64,000 bases of DNA from Osedax fenrisi (Eukaryota > Annelida > Polychaeta > Sabellida > Siboglinidae), in contig OZ025244.1 of the NCBI GenBank assembly GCA_964019155.1, positions 23,073,529 through 23,137,528 of the forward strand, written 5' to 3'. The notes under the pieces were generated by a model. The model was not told the DNA's origin, made no database searches, and saw nothing but the letters and a program-made list of their open reading frames with translations. Shown in pieces: positions 13,451-28,554 of this stretch. The position numbers were made by a program, and so were the translations under genes. The first letter of the stretch is position 1; each line of letters opens with the position of its first letter.

Positions 13451-16325
13451 ATATTATAGGTTAGCTGCGAATAACCAATAAGCAGTCCCGGACAAAAATC
13501 ACTGGTTATCCTTTGGCAATATATAGCACCAGTTTTGCCACCCATGCAGGGTCACGTCACCGTGTGTATGGAGTGGCGACCGCACATGAAACCAGCCACA
13601 GAAAGCAACAAATGACATCAATTTCAAAACTATACACATCATCCCGCATCGCTCGTCGCGCGGAACAAGGAGCGCGTCCTGCAAAACCGATACAGGTTGC
13701 AGTCGAAAAATTAGTTACTGTATCAAACACAAACAAAATAACATGTCTTTTAAAAGGAAAGAAAAAGCTGCAAATATCAACTTTAAATGTACAGACCCTA
13801 AATAAGATCGGAAAAACGTCAGAATTACTCTTATCATCAATGGATACAAAACAAGATGTTATAGGTATTCAAGAACATCGTTTTATGCACCTTGATGTAG
13901 AAACCAAAGAACACAATATTGGTGATTTCAAATTGATTACATGTTCAGCCTGGAAAAACAGCATAAATGCAACCATAGGTGGAATCGGAATACTTCTAAA
14001 TAAAAACGCGTATAACTCATTAAATTGCATTGAAAAAATATCAAACAGAATATTGGTAGCACATTTTAACGGAAACCCGAAAGCAACTATCACAGTGTGT
14101 TATAGTCCAACAAATGTTAGTGAACAAAGTGAAATAGAAACTTTCTACGAACAATTAGCTTCTAGCACTAGGCAAATAGCGAAACATAACGTACATATCA
14201 CCACTGGAGATTTTAACGCACACCTAGGTCGACTGGAAGGTTTCCTTTTTTCATATCATGAACTCTCAAATAGAAATGGAGAATTGTTAAATGACTACCT
14301 AAAAGAAAATAGACAGATTTGCTTAAACACGAAATTCCAAAAGAGGAAGGGACAATTGTGGACACATAACTCACCCAATGACTTTAAAGCACAACTTGAT
14401 TACATACTGATAAACAAGAAATGGAAAAACAGTGTGAAAAATTGTAGAGCGTATAATTCTTTTGTTAGCATTGCTTCTGATCATAGAATTGTAACAGCAA
14501 ATATACAATTAACTCTTCGTTCAAGTCAAAAGAAGAAAAAAGAGAAATCTATACATTACGATTGGTCATTACTAAATTCTAACACAAATTTGAGAAAGAG
14601 TTTCACAAATAAAGTCACTGAAAATTTCAAAAACTCAACAAAAAACGATACACAGTTTTTGGCAAATATAGCTTACAACCATTTTGAAACAGCTTGTCGT
14701 GAAACAGCGAAAGAATTAATTCCGGAAAAACCAAAGAAAAGCCAGTATAAACCATGGGAAAATGAAGATATTTATGAAAAAAGAAAGTTATTAAAACAAG
14801 CAGCTGCGATCAAAGATGGAAATCCGACTCAAGAAAACATAAATTATTACAAACTCACACAAAAGATACTTTTCGACGCATATGACTGTGAACAATCAAA
14901 GTACTTACAAAATCGTATAGATGAAATCACATCAACCGTAACAAACAAGAAATCAGCGACAGCATGGAAAACAATAAACGAAATAAGTGGAAGAAAAAGT
15001 ACAAACAAGGCAAAGATCAAAGCAACAGACAACCAAGATAGAATACAAAAATGGCAAGACCACTTTAAGGAACTTCTTGGAAATCAACCAGATATCTCTG
15101 ATCACGATATTACACCTATATTCACAGAGTTACAAGACATACAAACCGGCTTGTTTTCGATGACTGAACTAATTAAAGCATTGAAAAACATGAAAAACGG
15201 GAAATCTTGTGGACTCGACGAAATACCAGTTGAAATATGGAAAATAGAGTCTTTTCAGGAATTATTGCTAAATTTCTGAAATACTCACTGCGTATGGACT
15301 TCCAGAAGAAATTGTTAAAGCTATTATGATATCGTATATAAATACCAAATGCAAGGTTAGGTCCCCAGATGGAGATACAGACTATTTTGATATAACGGCC
15401 GGAGTTCTACAAGGAGACACATTAGCCCCTTTCCTTTTTATTGTATGTCTGGACTATGTCCTAAGAAAATCCATGAATATAAATTTAGGTTTTACATTAG
15501 AAGTCAAAAAGAGTAGACGCCACCCAGCTATAAAGATTACTGATATTGACTATGCGGATGATCTGGCAGTTGTAACTGACAACATAAAAGATGCAAATAC
15601 ACTTCTAAATAAATTAGAAGAAGTATCAAAAGAAATAGGTTTAAACATTAACACTGCAAAGACAGAATATATGACTCTAAATATAGACAATACAGACAAT
15701 ACGAATAAAATAAAAAGCTTAAATGGAAATGAAATAAATAAAGTAAATGATTTCAAGTATCTAGGGAGCTATATATCATCAACCGAGAAAGATCTAGATA
15801 TAAGATTGGCAAAGAGTTGGTCAGCACTAAACGCGATGAATAAAATTTGGAAATCAAATTTGAAAGATAATTAAAAAGAAATTTTTTCAGAGCCACTGTG
15901 GAATCAGTATTGGTGTACGGATCTACTACCTGGACTATGACTAAAGCCATGGAGAAACGTCTAGATGGAAACTATACGAGGATGCTGAGAGCTGCTCTAA
16001 ATAAATCATGGGAATCACACCCGACAAATAAAGAACTCTACGGTGACACCCCTAAATTGTCGAAATCCATAAAGAGTCAACGTCTACGCTTCAGTGGACA
16101 CTGTTGGAGAGCCCGTACGGAGCTAGCATCAGAATTGTTACTATGGACCCCGAAACATGGAAAAACGAAACCGGGTAGACCTAGGAAAACGTTTATCGAT
16201 CAACTAGTAAAAGATACAGAATGCGTATTAAATGAACTGCCCGCAGCGATGGAGGACAGAAGTGGATGGAAGAAAAGATGTTGTTAACTGCCGAGCAAGC
16301 TCGACCTGGTAAGGTAAGGTAAGTA
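13451..16325 (+). mobile_element. RTE-like non-LTR retrotransposon, copy 1, near full length with an internal deletion
   Basis: A single ORF typical of RTE-type elements is visible: an AP-endonuclease, then reverse transcriptase, then a short C-terminal region ending CRASSTW. The element is bounded by a perfect 12-bp target site duplication, ATTTATTAACTA, at 13439-13450 and 16326-16337. That supports target-primed insertion and a 5' end near 13451. The 3' end is a short GGTAA tandem tail (16309-16323) right after the stop codon, as in RTE elements. The copy is dead: part of the RT domain is missing at about 15275-15285 and there are two later frameshifts. Two shorter copies lie at 37504-39165 and 41835-43021. 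Confidence 0.9.
13612..16309 (+). pseudogene. RTE-like endonuclease/reverse transcriptase ORF, broken
   Basis: The frame is open from before 13513; the first in-frame ATG is 13612, and it stops at 15279. Endonuclease motifs in order are STLNVQTL, QEHR, GGIGILL, YSPTN, GDFNAHLG and SDHR, the catalytic Asn/Glu/Asp/His pattern of the AP-endonuclease fold. The RT start is seen as KNGKSCGLDEIPVEIW. The copy then jumps directly to TAYGLPEE, so about 125 residues (RT fingers and the first catalytic Asp, judged from copy 2) are lost. The frame resumes at 15326-15874 with RSPDGDT, GVLQGD, the YADD active site and KYLGSYIS. A one-base shift near 15870 and another near 16275 break the C-terminal part (RLRFSGHCWR, GRPRKTFIDQL, CRASSTW). 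No functional protein is expected. Confidence 0.88.
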
Positions 16326-16337
16326 ATTTATTAACTA
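16326..16337 (+). repeat. Target site duplication, right copy
   Basis: ATTTATTAACTA directly follows the GGTAA tail of RTE copy 1 and matches 13439-13450 exactly. Confidence 0.85.
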
Positions 16338-16667
16338 TTCTACGGTAACAAATTATTTCTCTTGTGTATGAATATAATATATATATATATATATATATAA
16401 TTTAAATATAATATAAATATTCTATTCTACAATACGATATCGTCTGACTATAGTCTATAGTATATATAGATGCTAATTCAACTACATTACTATCTGACAC
16501 ACAGACGATATATACTAATTCTGTAGTCGTTGTTGACTGTCATGGCGTTGATAATTATTCTATGATATGTGTGTGTGCGTGTTTACGAATGTGTTTATCA
16601 CAACGGAACGTCTGCTTATTGTTTTGACGATAACATCTTTCATAATTACAAGCTATACATACAGTAA

Positions 16668-16671
<4 letters not shown>

Positions 16672-16747
<76 letters not shown>

Positions 16748-16766
16748 GCACACACACACACACACA
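16672..16766. repeat. Compound (TA)n-(CA)n microsatellite
   Basis: About 20 TA units, TTC, then about 26 CA units with two CACG variants. Confidence 0.96.
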
Positions 16767-16807
16767 TGCACTACATATTCATATATGAGTTTTAGTATAT
16801 GTACATT

Positions 16808-16849
<42 letters not shown>

Positions 16850-17264
16850 CTATAGCGCCACCCACCTATGTATATACATATGCATAAATATACCCATATA
16901 ACCAATAGTATATATAGATTATTTTATATTAAATATAATATTATATATGATATTTCTATAGAAATATATATATATATATATATGTCAATATATTAATATA
17001 TTATATTACACTTTATTAAATACATATACGTATACATGTGAGTGTGTGCATATATGTCTGTATTAGTTTTGTGTATTTTATATAATTTGTATGATATTGG
17101 TATATGTAACATATATATAAATATAAAATATACTTAACATTATACTCTAATTGTTATATATAATTATAAAGTTTTAAATACATACTATTGTATTAATGTA
17201 TACATATATATTAATGTATTTACATATAACAGTTTATGTAAAGTACAATCAAAATTGTGCACTA

Positions 17265-18225
17265 GGGGAAAGTCTCCGATTACCGACCCCTAAATGATTA
17301 TTTGTAATAACTTATTCAATATTAAATATAATTATTTGAAATTTTGTAAATAGGGTAATATCAAAGGGCTTTGGTAATATTATGACAATGAATAATTTGG
17401 CTATATTACATTTTTGATATAATCTTATTTACAAGAATAAACTGGGGGTGTCGGTAATAGGATACATGTTCCTAATACCGACCCCCTTCTCCTATTACCG
17501 ACCCCTAAAATAATCGTCGTATAAATAATTTTAGTATTATAACATCCAATCAACATAGTAGATATTCATAAATATAATTAATTATAACATGCACGCAATT
17601 ATTTTTTATTGAATTTATGTTTTAATAGTAATATTAAATTTAAATTTAAACTTTATAGTAATTATATTAAAATAGTGTATATTATTATTTAATATTTAGT
17701 TATTAATCAGTATGTATATAATCGAATGAAATCATGAATCCTTAATCTATATCAATGATACACAATCAACTTATGACATATTTTAAAGTAAAATACTGAT
17801 CTATTTTGATTGGATATTATAAATAACATGGGTTCGGTATTAGGGTAATTTAGGGGGTCGGTATTAGGAAAATCATATGGGTTGCTATCATTAAGATATT
17901 TTGGTTAATAGTTATTCAAATTGAATTATTTTTATAATAGTTATAACAATTGTATTGATCTACAATATTATGTGCAGTATTAAGTTTTCTTTTAATTAAT
18001 AAAGTATTTACAATGATTTAAAAAAAGTTATTATTCAAATATTTAAAAAGTAAAAACAGAATATTATATTTTATCAAATAACATTGTAGGATTGAATATT
18101 TTGTAAAATAATATACTTATACATATTTATCATTAAATTGCTAACAGTTCACGTATATATGATTTTTGTATATCTCTTATAGTTACTGAGATACGAGAGA
18201 GGGTCGGTAATCGGATACTTTCCAC
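17265..18225 (+). mobile_element. Non-autonomous TIR element, family A, copy 1 (961 bp)
   Basis: It begins GGGGAAAGTCTCCGATTACC and ends with the imperfect inverse (GGTCGGTAATCGGATACTTT, then CCAC). It is flanked by TA on both sides. It has no ORF. Motif (A/T)TTACCGACCCC or its complement recurs inside at about 17278, 17448, 17475, 17493, 17830, 17851 and 18199. It aligns over its full length with 36219-37178. A subterminal TAGTTACTGAGATAC at 18180-18194 is shared with the other copy and with the element at 61955. Confidence 0.85.
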
Positions 18226-18401
18226 TACCATCGTTTCTATATATTAAATCATGTAATTTCTTTAATTATATAATAATGTAGCTTTATTTCGAGTAATAGA
18301 GCTATTAAGTATACCTGTATATATTGTTCAGGTTAATATAAATAGGATCGATTAATATATTATGTAACTCATAAGTTCATCTAGAATTTCAATATAATTT
18401 A

Positions 18402-19442
18402 GAGGAAGGAAGGGTAATTTGGCCAATTTTGTATGTGTTACTAGATGTGCTCTAAATCAAAATATACATATTTTTAAATAACTAACAAATACTATATAAC
18501 TAATATTATATTAATTTACGGTATGTATATTTTAATTATTTATATTTTTCTATATTTTGCGAATAAATGGATATTAATAAGCTATATAAATATGCATAAA
18601 TACATCAAAGTCGGGTAGTTTGGCCGATAGTACAACTTTACTCGATAGGTGAAATCTATTGATCGAAACATATATGTTCACAAATATATAAATTAAATGT
18701 CTTGAATAAAATTAGGAATAATTAGGTACACACTTAATAACATAGCCACATAAGATTATATTTTAAAAATTATTGCAAAATTATATTACTTCTTTATTGA
18801 ACTTCGTAGTATGCATGCAGTAATAATTTTAATAATTGTATACTATCAAATCAAATATTTTTAAGAATATGATATAACAGAGGTGGGATAATACAGACAT
18901 GGTGAAATCCATAAATATGTTTAGGTATGGAATTCATTATAACAAGGCACGCAATTTGAATAATATTCGTATCATTTTACTATCTTATATCTGATTTGTT
19001 AATGATCGGCTAAATAACCCGACTAGCATCGGGCAAATTGTCCATTTTTCATATATATAACAACGTATACGGTGTCATTTCAGCAATATCTTTGTATCAT
19101 ATTGATATATAATTTAGATATTAACATATAGAATCAAGAACATATAATTATTTATTTTTGTGTACAAAATATCACAATCCAACATGTATTTATAAATTAC
19201 AAGCTGATTAACAAACACCTATTTTGTAGAAATTCCGCACTTTTATAAAATCAATAAATACTAATAATTATTGATTATTTATTAAAATATTAACTATTCT
19301 TAAAAATATTATGAAGTACTATAAAGTTATTGTATATCGAATGTGTGTTGTTATATTAACAACAATGATATAGCATTACTAGTTTCAGATATATTAGAGT
19401 CGGTTAAATTACTCGCATCGGCCAAATTACCCTTCCTTCCCC
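18402..19442 (+). mobile_element. Non-autonomous TIR element, family B (1,041 bp)
   Basis: The left end reads GAGGAAGGAAGGGTAATTTG and the right end is its inverse, CAAATTACCCTTCCTTCCCC. Both are flanked by TA. The motif GGTAATTTGGCC is repeated internally in both orientations near 18612, 19010, 19030, 19398 and 19418. No ORF is present. It lies 176 bp from family A copy 1 and has the same TA(G)GGGA start, so the two may use related transposition machinery. Confidence 0.8.
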
Positions 19443-20405
19443 TATAGTGTATACAAAACCCAAATATACAATATTATCAATCGAATATTTCAAAATATAC
19501 TATAGGTATTATGTTTAAATATATATGAATTTCTAAATTAGATATAAAGTGTAATTACTTAACTTAATGTAGGACTTAATAACTTACAGAATATAAACAT
19601 TGCTACCAGAAATAAGTAATATATATATATATATATGTAATATTGCCAATATCACATATTTCTTATTTCTGTAGATTACCTTGAATAATGTGAAGAGTAT
19701 CATGAGTCTAACTGTGAAACTATATTGAGAACATTCCTCAAGAGATATTCTAAAATAATTGTCAAATGTAACTACACAGTTACATATAAACTCGGTAGGA
19801 AAATTCTAATAGTAAACTTAATTTTAAAAACACCGGAGCATGTACGAATGATGGATGTTCATATACAGTATATTTTGTATTATCTATTTGTATATATACA
19901 CCAATATATTGGATGATTATTAAGTATTGTTTACAAATGAGATAATAATAAATATCCCTTATCGGTTTACCGCATTGTCAATATATGTAGAATTATAAGA
20001 ATATCCATTTTATATATATATATATTTGTTTAAGTATAATCTTGTACGTGTGTAATAAACATATGTTGACGAACTTTCACATTCTTCAATCACGATAATG
20101 TAATCATTTACTTAGGAGATATTTAGGAATCGCAATACTTTATAAGTAATAGTATACGATGTCCATTATGTGTACTCTATAGAGTATATGTATAATGTAC
20201 TTATAATTGTACAATTGTTACCTATATATTTGCTAAATATTATTTAGTGAATTTAATTAATATAGTTATCTCTATATATAATTTACTTATGTATATTACA
20301 TTAGTAATATTGGTGATTATTTACAAAATAATATTTGAAATAGATGTTAACTTAATTATTAGTGTTAATGGTAAAATGTTAATACCATATATGGTATACA
20401 CACTA

Positions 20406-20450
<45 letters not shown>

Positions 20451-21597
20451 ATTGTATATACAATATAGCATTATAATGTTGTATTCGTTGGGGTATTATC
20501 TACGAATGCATGTAATGTTCGTATAATATAATATACATAATATAAACTGTATATCTATCAACAAATTAATCTACATGTCAATTGACATTACATTATAATT
20601 AATTGATACTGTATTATTAGTATATAATATAATGATATTATAATAATATTATATACTTAAAAGTTTACTCTCTAATAGTATATAGTGTTTAGAAGTATAC
20701 TTCTGTATGTCATTATAATGACATATTATAAGCAATGGTACAATTTTATTCATTTACAATACTTTTATAGGTATTAATCTTAATATTGTTTAATCTTATC
20801 TAATTATGTTCTCGATGTGATAAATATATACCCGTATGGGAGTATGGAATAGCGTGTGGCTTTAACATGATTAAATGTAATGTCACTTATTCTCATATTT
20901 CGTATAAATATCTATTTATAGAGAAGCAAGCACATTCACACATTATCATATATCACCCGTGTATTACGAATGTGTTTATAACATTCTCTCGCTTACGTTA
21001 TAACCTACATTAACACAAATACAGTATCCACACATATAGTACTACAAATACTCACAATCAACATACGTTAATACACCAATATATTAATAACAATATATAT
21101 ATATATATATATATATATCAATTCGTTTAGTTTATTTATCTGAACTTTCATTTATTATTATGAATGAGTGCGAAGAACCAATGAAATGTGTGCAATCGTT
21201 CAGGCGAGAGGTGTGAAATGTGATAACAATGGAAATATGATATTAAATAGTGCCCGTACCGTACACGTGTGTGTGTGTCGGGTAACACAAGGAAAGAGAG
21301 CGAAAGATGAAGGATCATTTAGATACGGTGTGTATGAGCGAGTTTGTGAGTATGTATATGTGATTGATGCGTACATATTAGATACAAATATCGTCTTGCA
21401 ACGGGGTAAATTCACACTTCTTATATAGTCATAATACACTGACGTATTCAAAATTCACATAATAACATGCAAATTATGTATATAATATGTATTAAATAAA
21501 CCAAAATATAATATAATATATATATATATATATATATACATATATATTGTTGAGAATATGTCTAACCTAATACAATACAGGTATATACATATAATAC

Positions 21598-21633
<36 letters not shown>

Positions 21634-21790
21634 CATTAATATATTAAACATAATATATTATTAAATGTATACACATGCATCTATAGTAATGTGTACATTT
21701 ACAATTTACATAGTTGCACTACTACACAATCACTAGTACTGGCATTCAGCGATTGCTCAACGTTGTAACTATCTATTACATAACAGAACC

Positions 21791-21827
21791 TACAGGCGTC
21801 CATTGTTCTAAACAATGAACGCCTGTA
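21791..21827. repeat. Hairpin, 17-bp stem with one mismatch
   Basis: TACAGGCGTCCATTGTT, loop CTA, AACAATGAACGCCTGTA. It is GC-richer than its surroundings. It is too short for a typical animal pre-miRNA. Confidence 0.7.
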
Positions 21828-22179
21828 ATACGATACACGGGTGCGACGTGCTAGTGAATGTACTAACTCCCTCGCGTGTACGACATATGTGTGTGTACCG
21901 TACATAACTCTATGTGGGGGTACTACGACATCGGTTATACACATCGAATTGTTACGCAATTATTGTATTCGATATGATATGACGTAATTGTGTAAACCAC
22001 CGTCTCCTCCCCGCTGCTAAGTATAGCATACTATATATATATAGTATATACACTGTATATAGTATACAGTATACACTGCGTTCGTTATACAATGTATACA
22101 TTGTTTACATTGTATATCCATGTGTCTAGTACTATATTGAAATATACGACCATGATAGTGTCAGTATGAATTGACACTC

Positions 22180-22520
22180 GATATTGTATACAGTTACATT
22201 ATATCAGCACTAAGCTGACTCCGCTAATAGTAACCGTCTAGTAACGTTGATAATTCTTCGCGTCGTCATAACTATCCATGTAAATAAATAGACGGCGCGG
22301 ATGATGAATAGTTCCTTAATTACTCGGCAGGGGACGACCGCTGGGAGGGGGCGGGGCGCTAGTGACGTGGCGCTTAGATAAACAAACCAGTGATTGTTAC
22401 CGTTCGCAGCGTCATCTGACCACCACGTCTACCACCATCCTACCAGACCACTACGGTCAAGGGGCCGATTACAGCGTATTAGAACTACCGCTAGAGGGGG
22501 TATTAACGTAAGTGATATAC
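22180..22520. promoter_or_regulatory. GC-richer island with GC box, possible 5' exon
   Basis: A GC box (GGGGGCGGGGC) lies at 22346-22357, with GTGACGTGG and a forkhead-like GATAAACAAAC just after it. A consensus splice donor GTAAGTG lies near 22508, so a non-coding first exon is possible. It is 10 kb upstream of the first recognised DDR exon on the same strand; the link is only inference. Confidence 0.3.
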
Positions 22521-22689
22521 AAATAGATGTCACACACACACACTCGAGACACTTATCAGTCACCGAGGTTAAGGCCTTTCTTACAAGCTTACTCCTTACC
22601 TACACATTACACGATCATTAAGTTACAGATATCGTGTATACATAATGCTTACAATGTATTACTTATAGATAACGCATATATGTGTGTGA

Positions 22690-22727
<38 letters not shown>

Positions 22728-22996
22728 ACATTATATATATATTTTTCCATCTTGAGATAATTAATGAATATTTAATATGAATATAGATTACGCTATTTCC
22801 TGAATTAAACGAGTTAACAAATTACTCGAGCGTATAACGATTATCTATTTATTATATAATATCAGGTAACATGATCGTATTATATTACTATTTGTTTATA
22901 CTTATGAGTATATTGTAGTACGCTAAATACTTATTTGTATATAAGTATAGTATTTAGGATGTTATACATTGTAACTGATACCTATAGGTATTAAAC

Positions 22997-23052
<56 letters not shown>

Positions 23053-23182
23053 TATGTGATGTCATAATATATTATAGTTTAAACCAGGGTTTAAACTACA
23101 GTTTAGAATAGACCAAACACTAATAAAATAAGATAGTATATATCTATTAATATATGTGTATTAGTATTTTTACTATTTTAAT

Positions 23183-23255
23183 GGTCCGGACGAGGCTCTG
23201 CCCCGTGTCCTACTGATTGTGTGTATATCGCCTTAGCCAACTGAGCCACACAGGC
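23183..23255 (-). mobile_element. SINE head (tRNA-like), body missing or diverged
   Basis: The minus strand reads GCCTGTGTGGCTCAGTTGGC, a near-perfect box A, followed by a box B-like region and CCTCGTCCGGACCATTAAAA. Beyond this the SINE body cannot be recognised. It is too degenerate for a working tRNA: the 3' acceptor half does not pair with the 5' end. Confidence 0.65.
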
Positions 23256-23262
23256 AGTTCAT

Positions 23263-23294
<32 letters not shown>

Positions 23295-23430
23295 ATTACA
23301 TACTAATATATAATATTTTATACTAAATAACTTATATTTTTAATATTCGAACTATTAAAAATGTATTCACACACACATATTCATGCACACACGCACACAT
23401 ACACATACATATATACACAAACATATACAC

Positions 23431-23464
<34 letters not shown>

Positions 23465-24648
23465 CATATATATATATATATATATAAATATACCCACACA
23501 CGAATGCATTATTCTATACAAATTAGAAACACGTGTTAGGTGTGGGTTCTTTTCGGACTTATCACAGACAATATTGTTACTCAATATTCAATACTTCCCT
23601 ACTATATTTTCTATATATCTTACACGATTACAAAAAAAATCATTAATACTTATATATAATACCCATATTAACTTATAATACCCATATTAACTTTAAGTTA
23701 TATATATGGTATAACTAACGTATACATTTATTCGAAACTATAAACAAATCACCTCTAAAATAAAACATTTAAATTATAGGTGTAACCTGTATTAGTAATA
23801 ATAGTAATGTTAAAATGATATCAATATATTACTCAAATATAAAAACGACATTTCAAATATCATAAATGACCGAAACTGTGACTTTCATGACATTTGATAA
23901 ACTACAACATGAATGTTCACCTGTTTCTCATGCGTACAATAATTATAACTTAACTAAGACTATCATGTATTATTTAGATATATATATATATATATATGGA
24001 TTACTAACATAGAATATAGTCTGTGGTAGCACATAGTATACAATATCACAATTATTAAACTGAGAAAGTTACGTCAATAAACATAAATACTACCAAAGAT
24101 CTTATTCATATTCTCATTCTTTCTGAAAACAATATAAAAATTCATTATTTTCAGATCCCAAGAAATAAAATCCGCGCCATTTACAAAATAATAAACAGAG
24201 ATATAATATTGATATAATACTTTCATAAATATGTATATAAAACTACAATTGAAGACGAATGTCAGAATTAAACTTCATTTTTATTCAAATCACGATAGAT
24301 CCATACCTCTAGCAGATACGAAATACATTAAATCATAGAAAATGGTAATCAATTTTAATCAATTTGATGGCTTTAATTATTCATAATTTCTAATATATCC
24401 CACTCTACATTTTAAAAGATATTACACAATTTCTAACTCACAAATTTATAACATTATTAATTATATCTAAATATTTAATAATTGTTTTCAAGTTTATTCT
24501 CCATTTTATATTAATATATATAATAATATTTCTAATAAATATTTAACCATATATGGTTATACTATATAACTACATATACGGCATACACATTGCTTATATT
24601 ATACTCGAAAACAAACTTATACGAATAATCACATATGATTATATACAA

Positions 24649-24679
<31 letters not shown>

Positions 24680-24901
24680 GTATATCCACACATCGCACGA
24701 TTAACACATGTATCTTAACACAGATCTCTCACACACACACATAGATAATATCGTACACTAGCTATTGATATAAACCTTGTAAACTTAATAACTATGAATT
24801 ACTATAGTAACACAGTATGTCTATTTAGCAACGGAGTATTGAATGTCTGCTATAGTGAATAACATGCGATACGATCGGTACTGGTCACGGTGGCATTTTA
24901 G

Positions 24902-25592
<691 letters not shown>

Positions 25593-27039
25593 AACTACCA
25601 CTACGACTACTAATCATGTTAATACAACTACTATTTCTACTACTACTACTACTTCTACTATTATTATTATTATTACCGAAGGGACCATTATATCATGCAA
25701 GTTGACCTTTAACCCTAACTCGATCACAACCAATGTTTATCACATACAATTACGTAACTAATTAAAACCACGCCCTCGTCGATTACGTAACACACATGTG
25801 AGCCCTCTAGTGAGATGTCGTGTAGTAATTACAAAACAAGTCCTGGGTGAGGTTTCCCTCGTAGGTCATCTCTCAGACCACAGGTCAAACACGGTCATAC
25901 ACCTAATTAACCGTTAACAGGATATGCTAATATCGTGATAACAAAGGCATTGTCTCTCTTCACACTACACACTATACGTAATACTGTTATAAATGTGTAA
26001 CCTATTTACATTACCCGTATACCACCCTTATTAGTTTAGTGAGATCCTAATATTAAGGGGTACGATAATGAATAATGTACTACATTATAACACGTGACAC
26101 GTTGGTGTAAATAGACACATGCATGTAACGTATCAAAGGCTATTTTTAATTTAACTTTATATTGACATACAAGATGCATTTTTGTATATAAATAAATACA
26201 AAATATATAATATATATATCATTATTTTATTTATATTTTAATAATTTTATGAAATGAAATATAATTAATCAGATTCAGGGTATTAACCTTAGTTACATTA
26301 TATACATATGTAACTTACATATGTATATATATCGTATATATACCTAACGTATATGTACCTAACATATTGGTACGATATTTAATGACAATTAAATCTGGGG
26401 CTTGATACCAACAGTATTCAAAGTATATATATATATACTCATAATGCAAAGAGTTTTCTATTGTTTACTATAACAACATATATTCAATTAACAATTTTAC
26501 ACTTAAATATAATATTTTCCCAACACAAGTACTTGTAATTACTACATAAATATCTATTCATCAATATATTGATTGATAATTTATTTAAGCAAATACATAG
26601 CCGAAAATATAATCGAAAGTATAAAGTATAAATATTTGCTAACGATAACATAAGTTATAGAAATAAACAAAGAATAATACGAAATTAAAAAATTAAAGAA
26701 AGTAAAACGTTTTACAGTTACCGTAAATATATATTGATGTAATATATATATATAATATTCTCGAGTTCTAGCTTTTAATTTTCCCGCTAATTATTTTTCT
26801 TTTAGTGATAAAATCTTGCAATATTTGTTTATATAATACATATATATACATGTTTATTACATGTAATACATGCATTAATAAATACACAAATGCATAAATG
26901 AATACATGCATTTATTACATAATCTATCCAAAATACAGAATTATACTCAACATGAAATGTATTAAACTACACATAAATCTAGTATTATTGAATCTATATA
27001 TTAAATACTAAATAATGTATTATTTCATTGGTTACCATA

Positions 27040-27380
27040 GTCAATATTGTAGTCACGTGTATATAATAAAGAACCTAGAGCGTAATTTGTTCTCAGAGTA
27101 GTTTAAAATTTACATCACGTGATAGATTTATGCCTATATTGCTATTATCACGTGTCCGAAACGGAAATGTACACGTATTCAATAACATCCGATTTCTAGA
27201 TTTACGAGACACTGCTTTTGAAGTTCGCGCTATAGAAGCTGGTGTTAGCCTAGATAATGGGGGGGGCGGTGATGGGGGCTAAGGAGGCTGGTACATATTG
27301 TTAGTGACGTAATGCGTGGGCTCGTGATCTATAGTTACGTAATTACTGGCTGTCGACCGAGTAATATTGCGTCATCTTAT
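27040..27380. promoter_or_regulatory. GC-richer island with three CACGTG E-boxes
   Basis: CACGTG occurs at 27054, 27116 (inside ATCACGTGAT) and 27149, three within 100 bp. GTGACGTAAT and GTTACGTAAT follow at about 27304 and 27343. TCACGTGA is the core bound by MITF/TFEB-type bHLH-ZIP factors. A 50-codon ORF starts between the E-boxes at ATG 27130. Confidence 0.35.
27130..27282 (+). CDS. Unassigned 50-codon ORF in the E-box island
   Basis: ATG 27130 to TAA 27280. The product starts MPILLLSRVRNGNVHVF and ends with a Gly-rich tail (GGGGDGG). Its composition is less AT-driven than that of random ORFs here (LDLRDTAFEVRAIEAG), which is why I list it. No family is recognised, there is no obvious splice partner, and it may be chance. 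Confidence 0.15.
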   Translation: MPILLLSRVRNGNVHVFNNIRFLDLRDTAFEVRAIEAGVSLDNGGGGDGG

Positions 27381-27555
27381 TTATTACATAATCGTATGTA
27401 ACATATTTATATCAAATAACTATTTATAGTAAACACAGAAGAGACATCGATGTGAACATATATGTAATTAACAATAAATAAATTATATGCAATTATTATA
27501 TAACACCATATTTAAATAATGATATATTGTCATAAACATAGGATGTTAAAAGTCA

Positions 27556-27610
<55 letters not shown>

Positions 27611-28462
27611 AGTATATAGTATACTATACCAATACATATGAATTAAGTAATGTTATGAAAATTACATTTAAATACAATAAATACATGTACTGCAATAATG
27701 ATATTCATAAACGATACATATATTAGATAATCAATACATTACAGATTATATCGCATACAACCAGTGGTACCAATACAAACCACTTAGTATATTAGTGACC
27801 TTGACCTCTCGTACTTGAGATAACGTTCTCGTAGTAAGCTGGTCTTGTACGTTGGGCCACATACGTTATATCGTTATCACGAAGTGTGGCGTCTCTAGTT
27901 CTGTAGTATTACCCCCGTATGTAACAACTTGTCGAGATATACGGGTATAGGAGATGTTTTACTCGATGTAACGAAGTGGGGTTCATAGATAAGCCCCTCC
28001 TCTGAACGACGATAGATATTGTAGTTATATTCCCTTCGATATACCCACTCATGTAGTATTCTTATCGCATATCGCAAACCTAATTTTGGATCCATTATTT
28101 AATATTACTCCACTTATAAGTATTAGTTTCCTTATTCTAAATAACTTCTGTTACCCGCGTAATACTGTTACTCGATACAAAGACGAACGTGTACTACAAC
28201 TCCTTCCCTTACCTCACTATATTCACACATCTACACCATCGCTGTAATGATAGCTGGCATTGTGTTCACTTAGATGTATGTACCGTGCGTCTTTATCAGT
28301 TATCTTAATTACGTTATCTGTAGTGTATATCTACTAGAATTATGCCTACTGATATATATATATACAATATTATATAAGATTAAATAATTGCTGACTAATC
28401 ACATACGGTGTGCAGGTGTGGATAGATTAGGAAAATAAAGTTCACGGAATTCTCGTATAATT

Positions 28463-28510
<48 letters not shown>

Positions 28511-28513
28511 CAC

Positions 28514-28554
<41 letters not shown>

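Noticed and set aside
21186..21428. 80-codon plus-strand ORF, also open on the minus strand
   Set aside because: It has no recognised motif and is low-complexity in part (VHVCVCRV); being open on both strands suggests composition effects.
23183..23255. Possible functional tRNA gene
   Set aside because: Box A is good, but the acceptor and T-arm pairing is not formed and the same sequence recurs elsewhere as a SINE head.
27895..28095. 67-codon minus-strand ORF in a GC-richer patch
   Set aside because: It looks somewhat protein-like, but no family is recognised and no adjacent exon or promoter could be linked to it.
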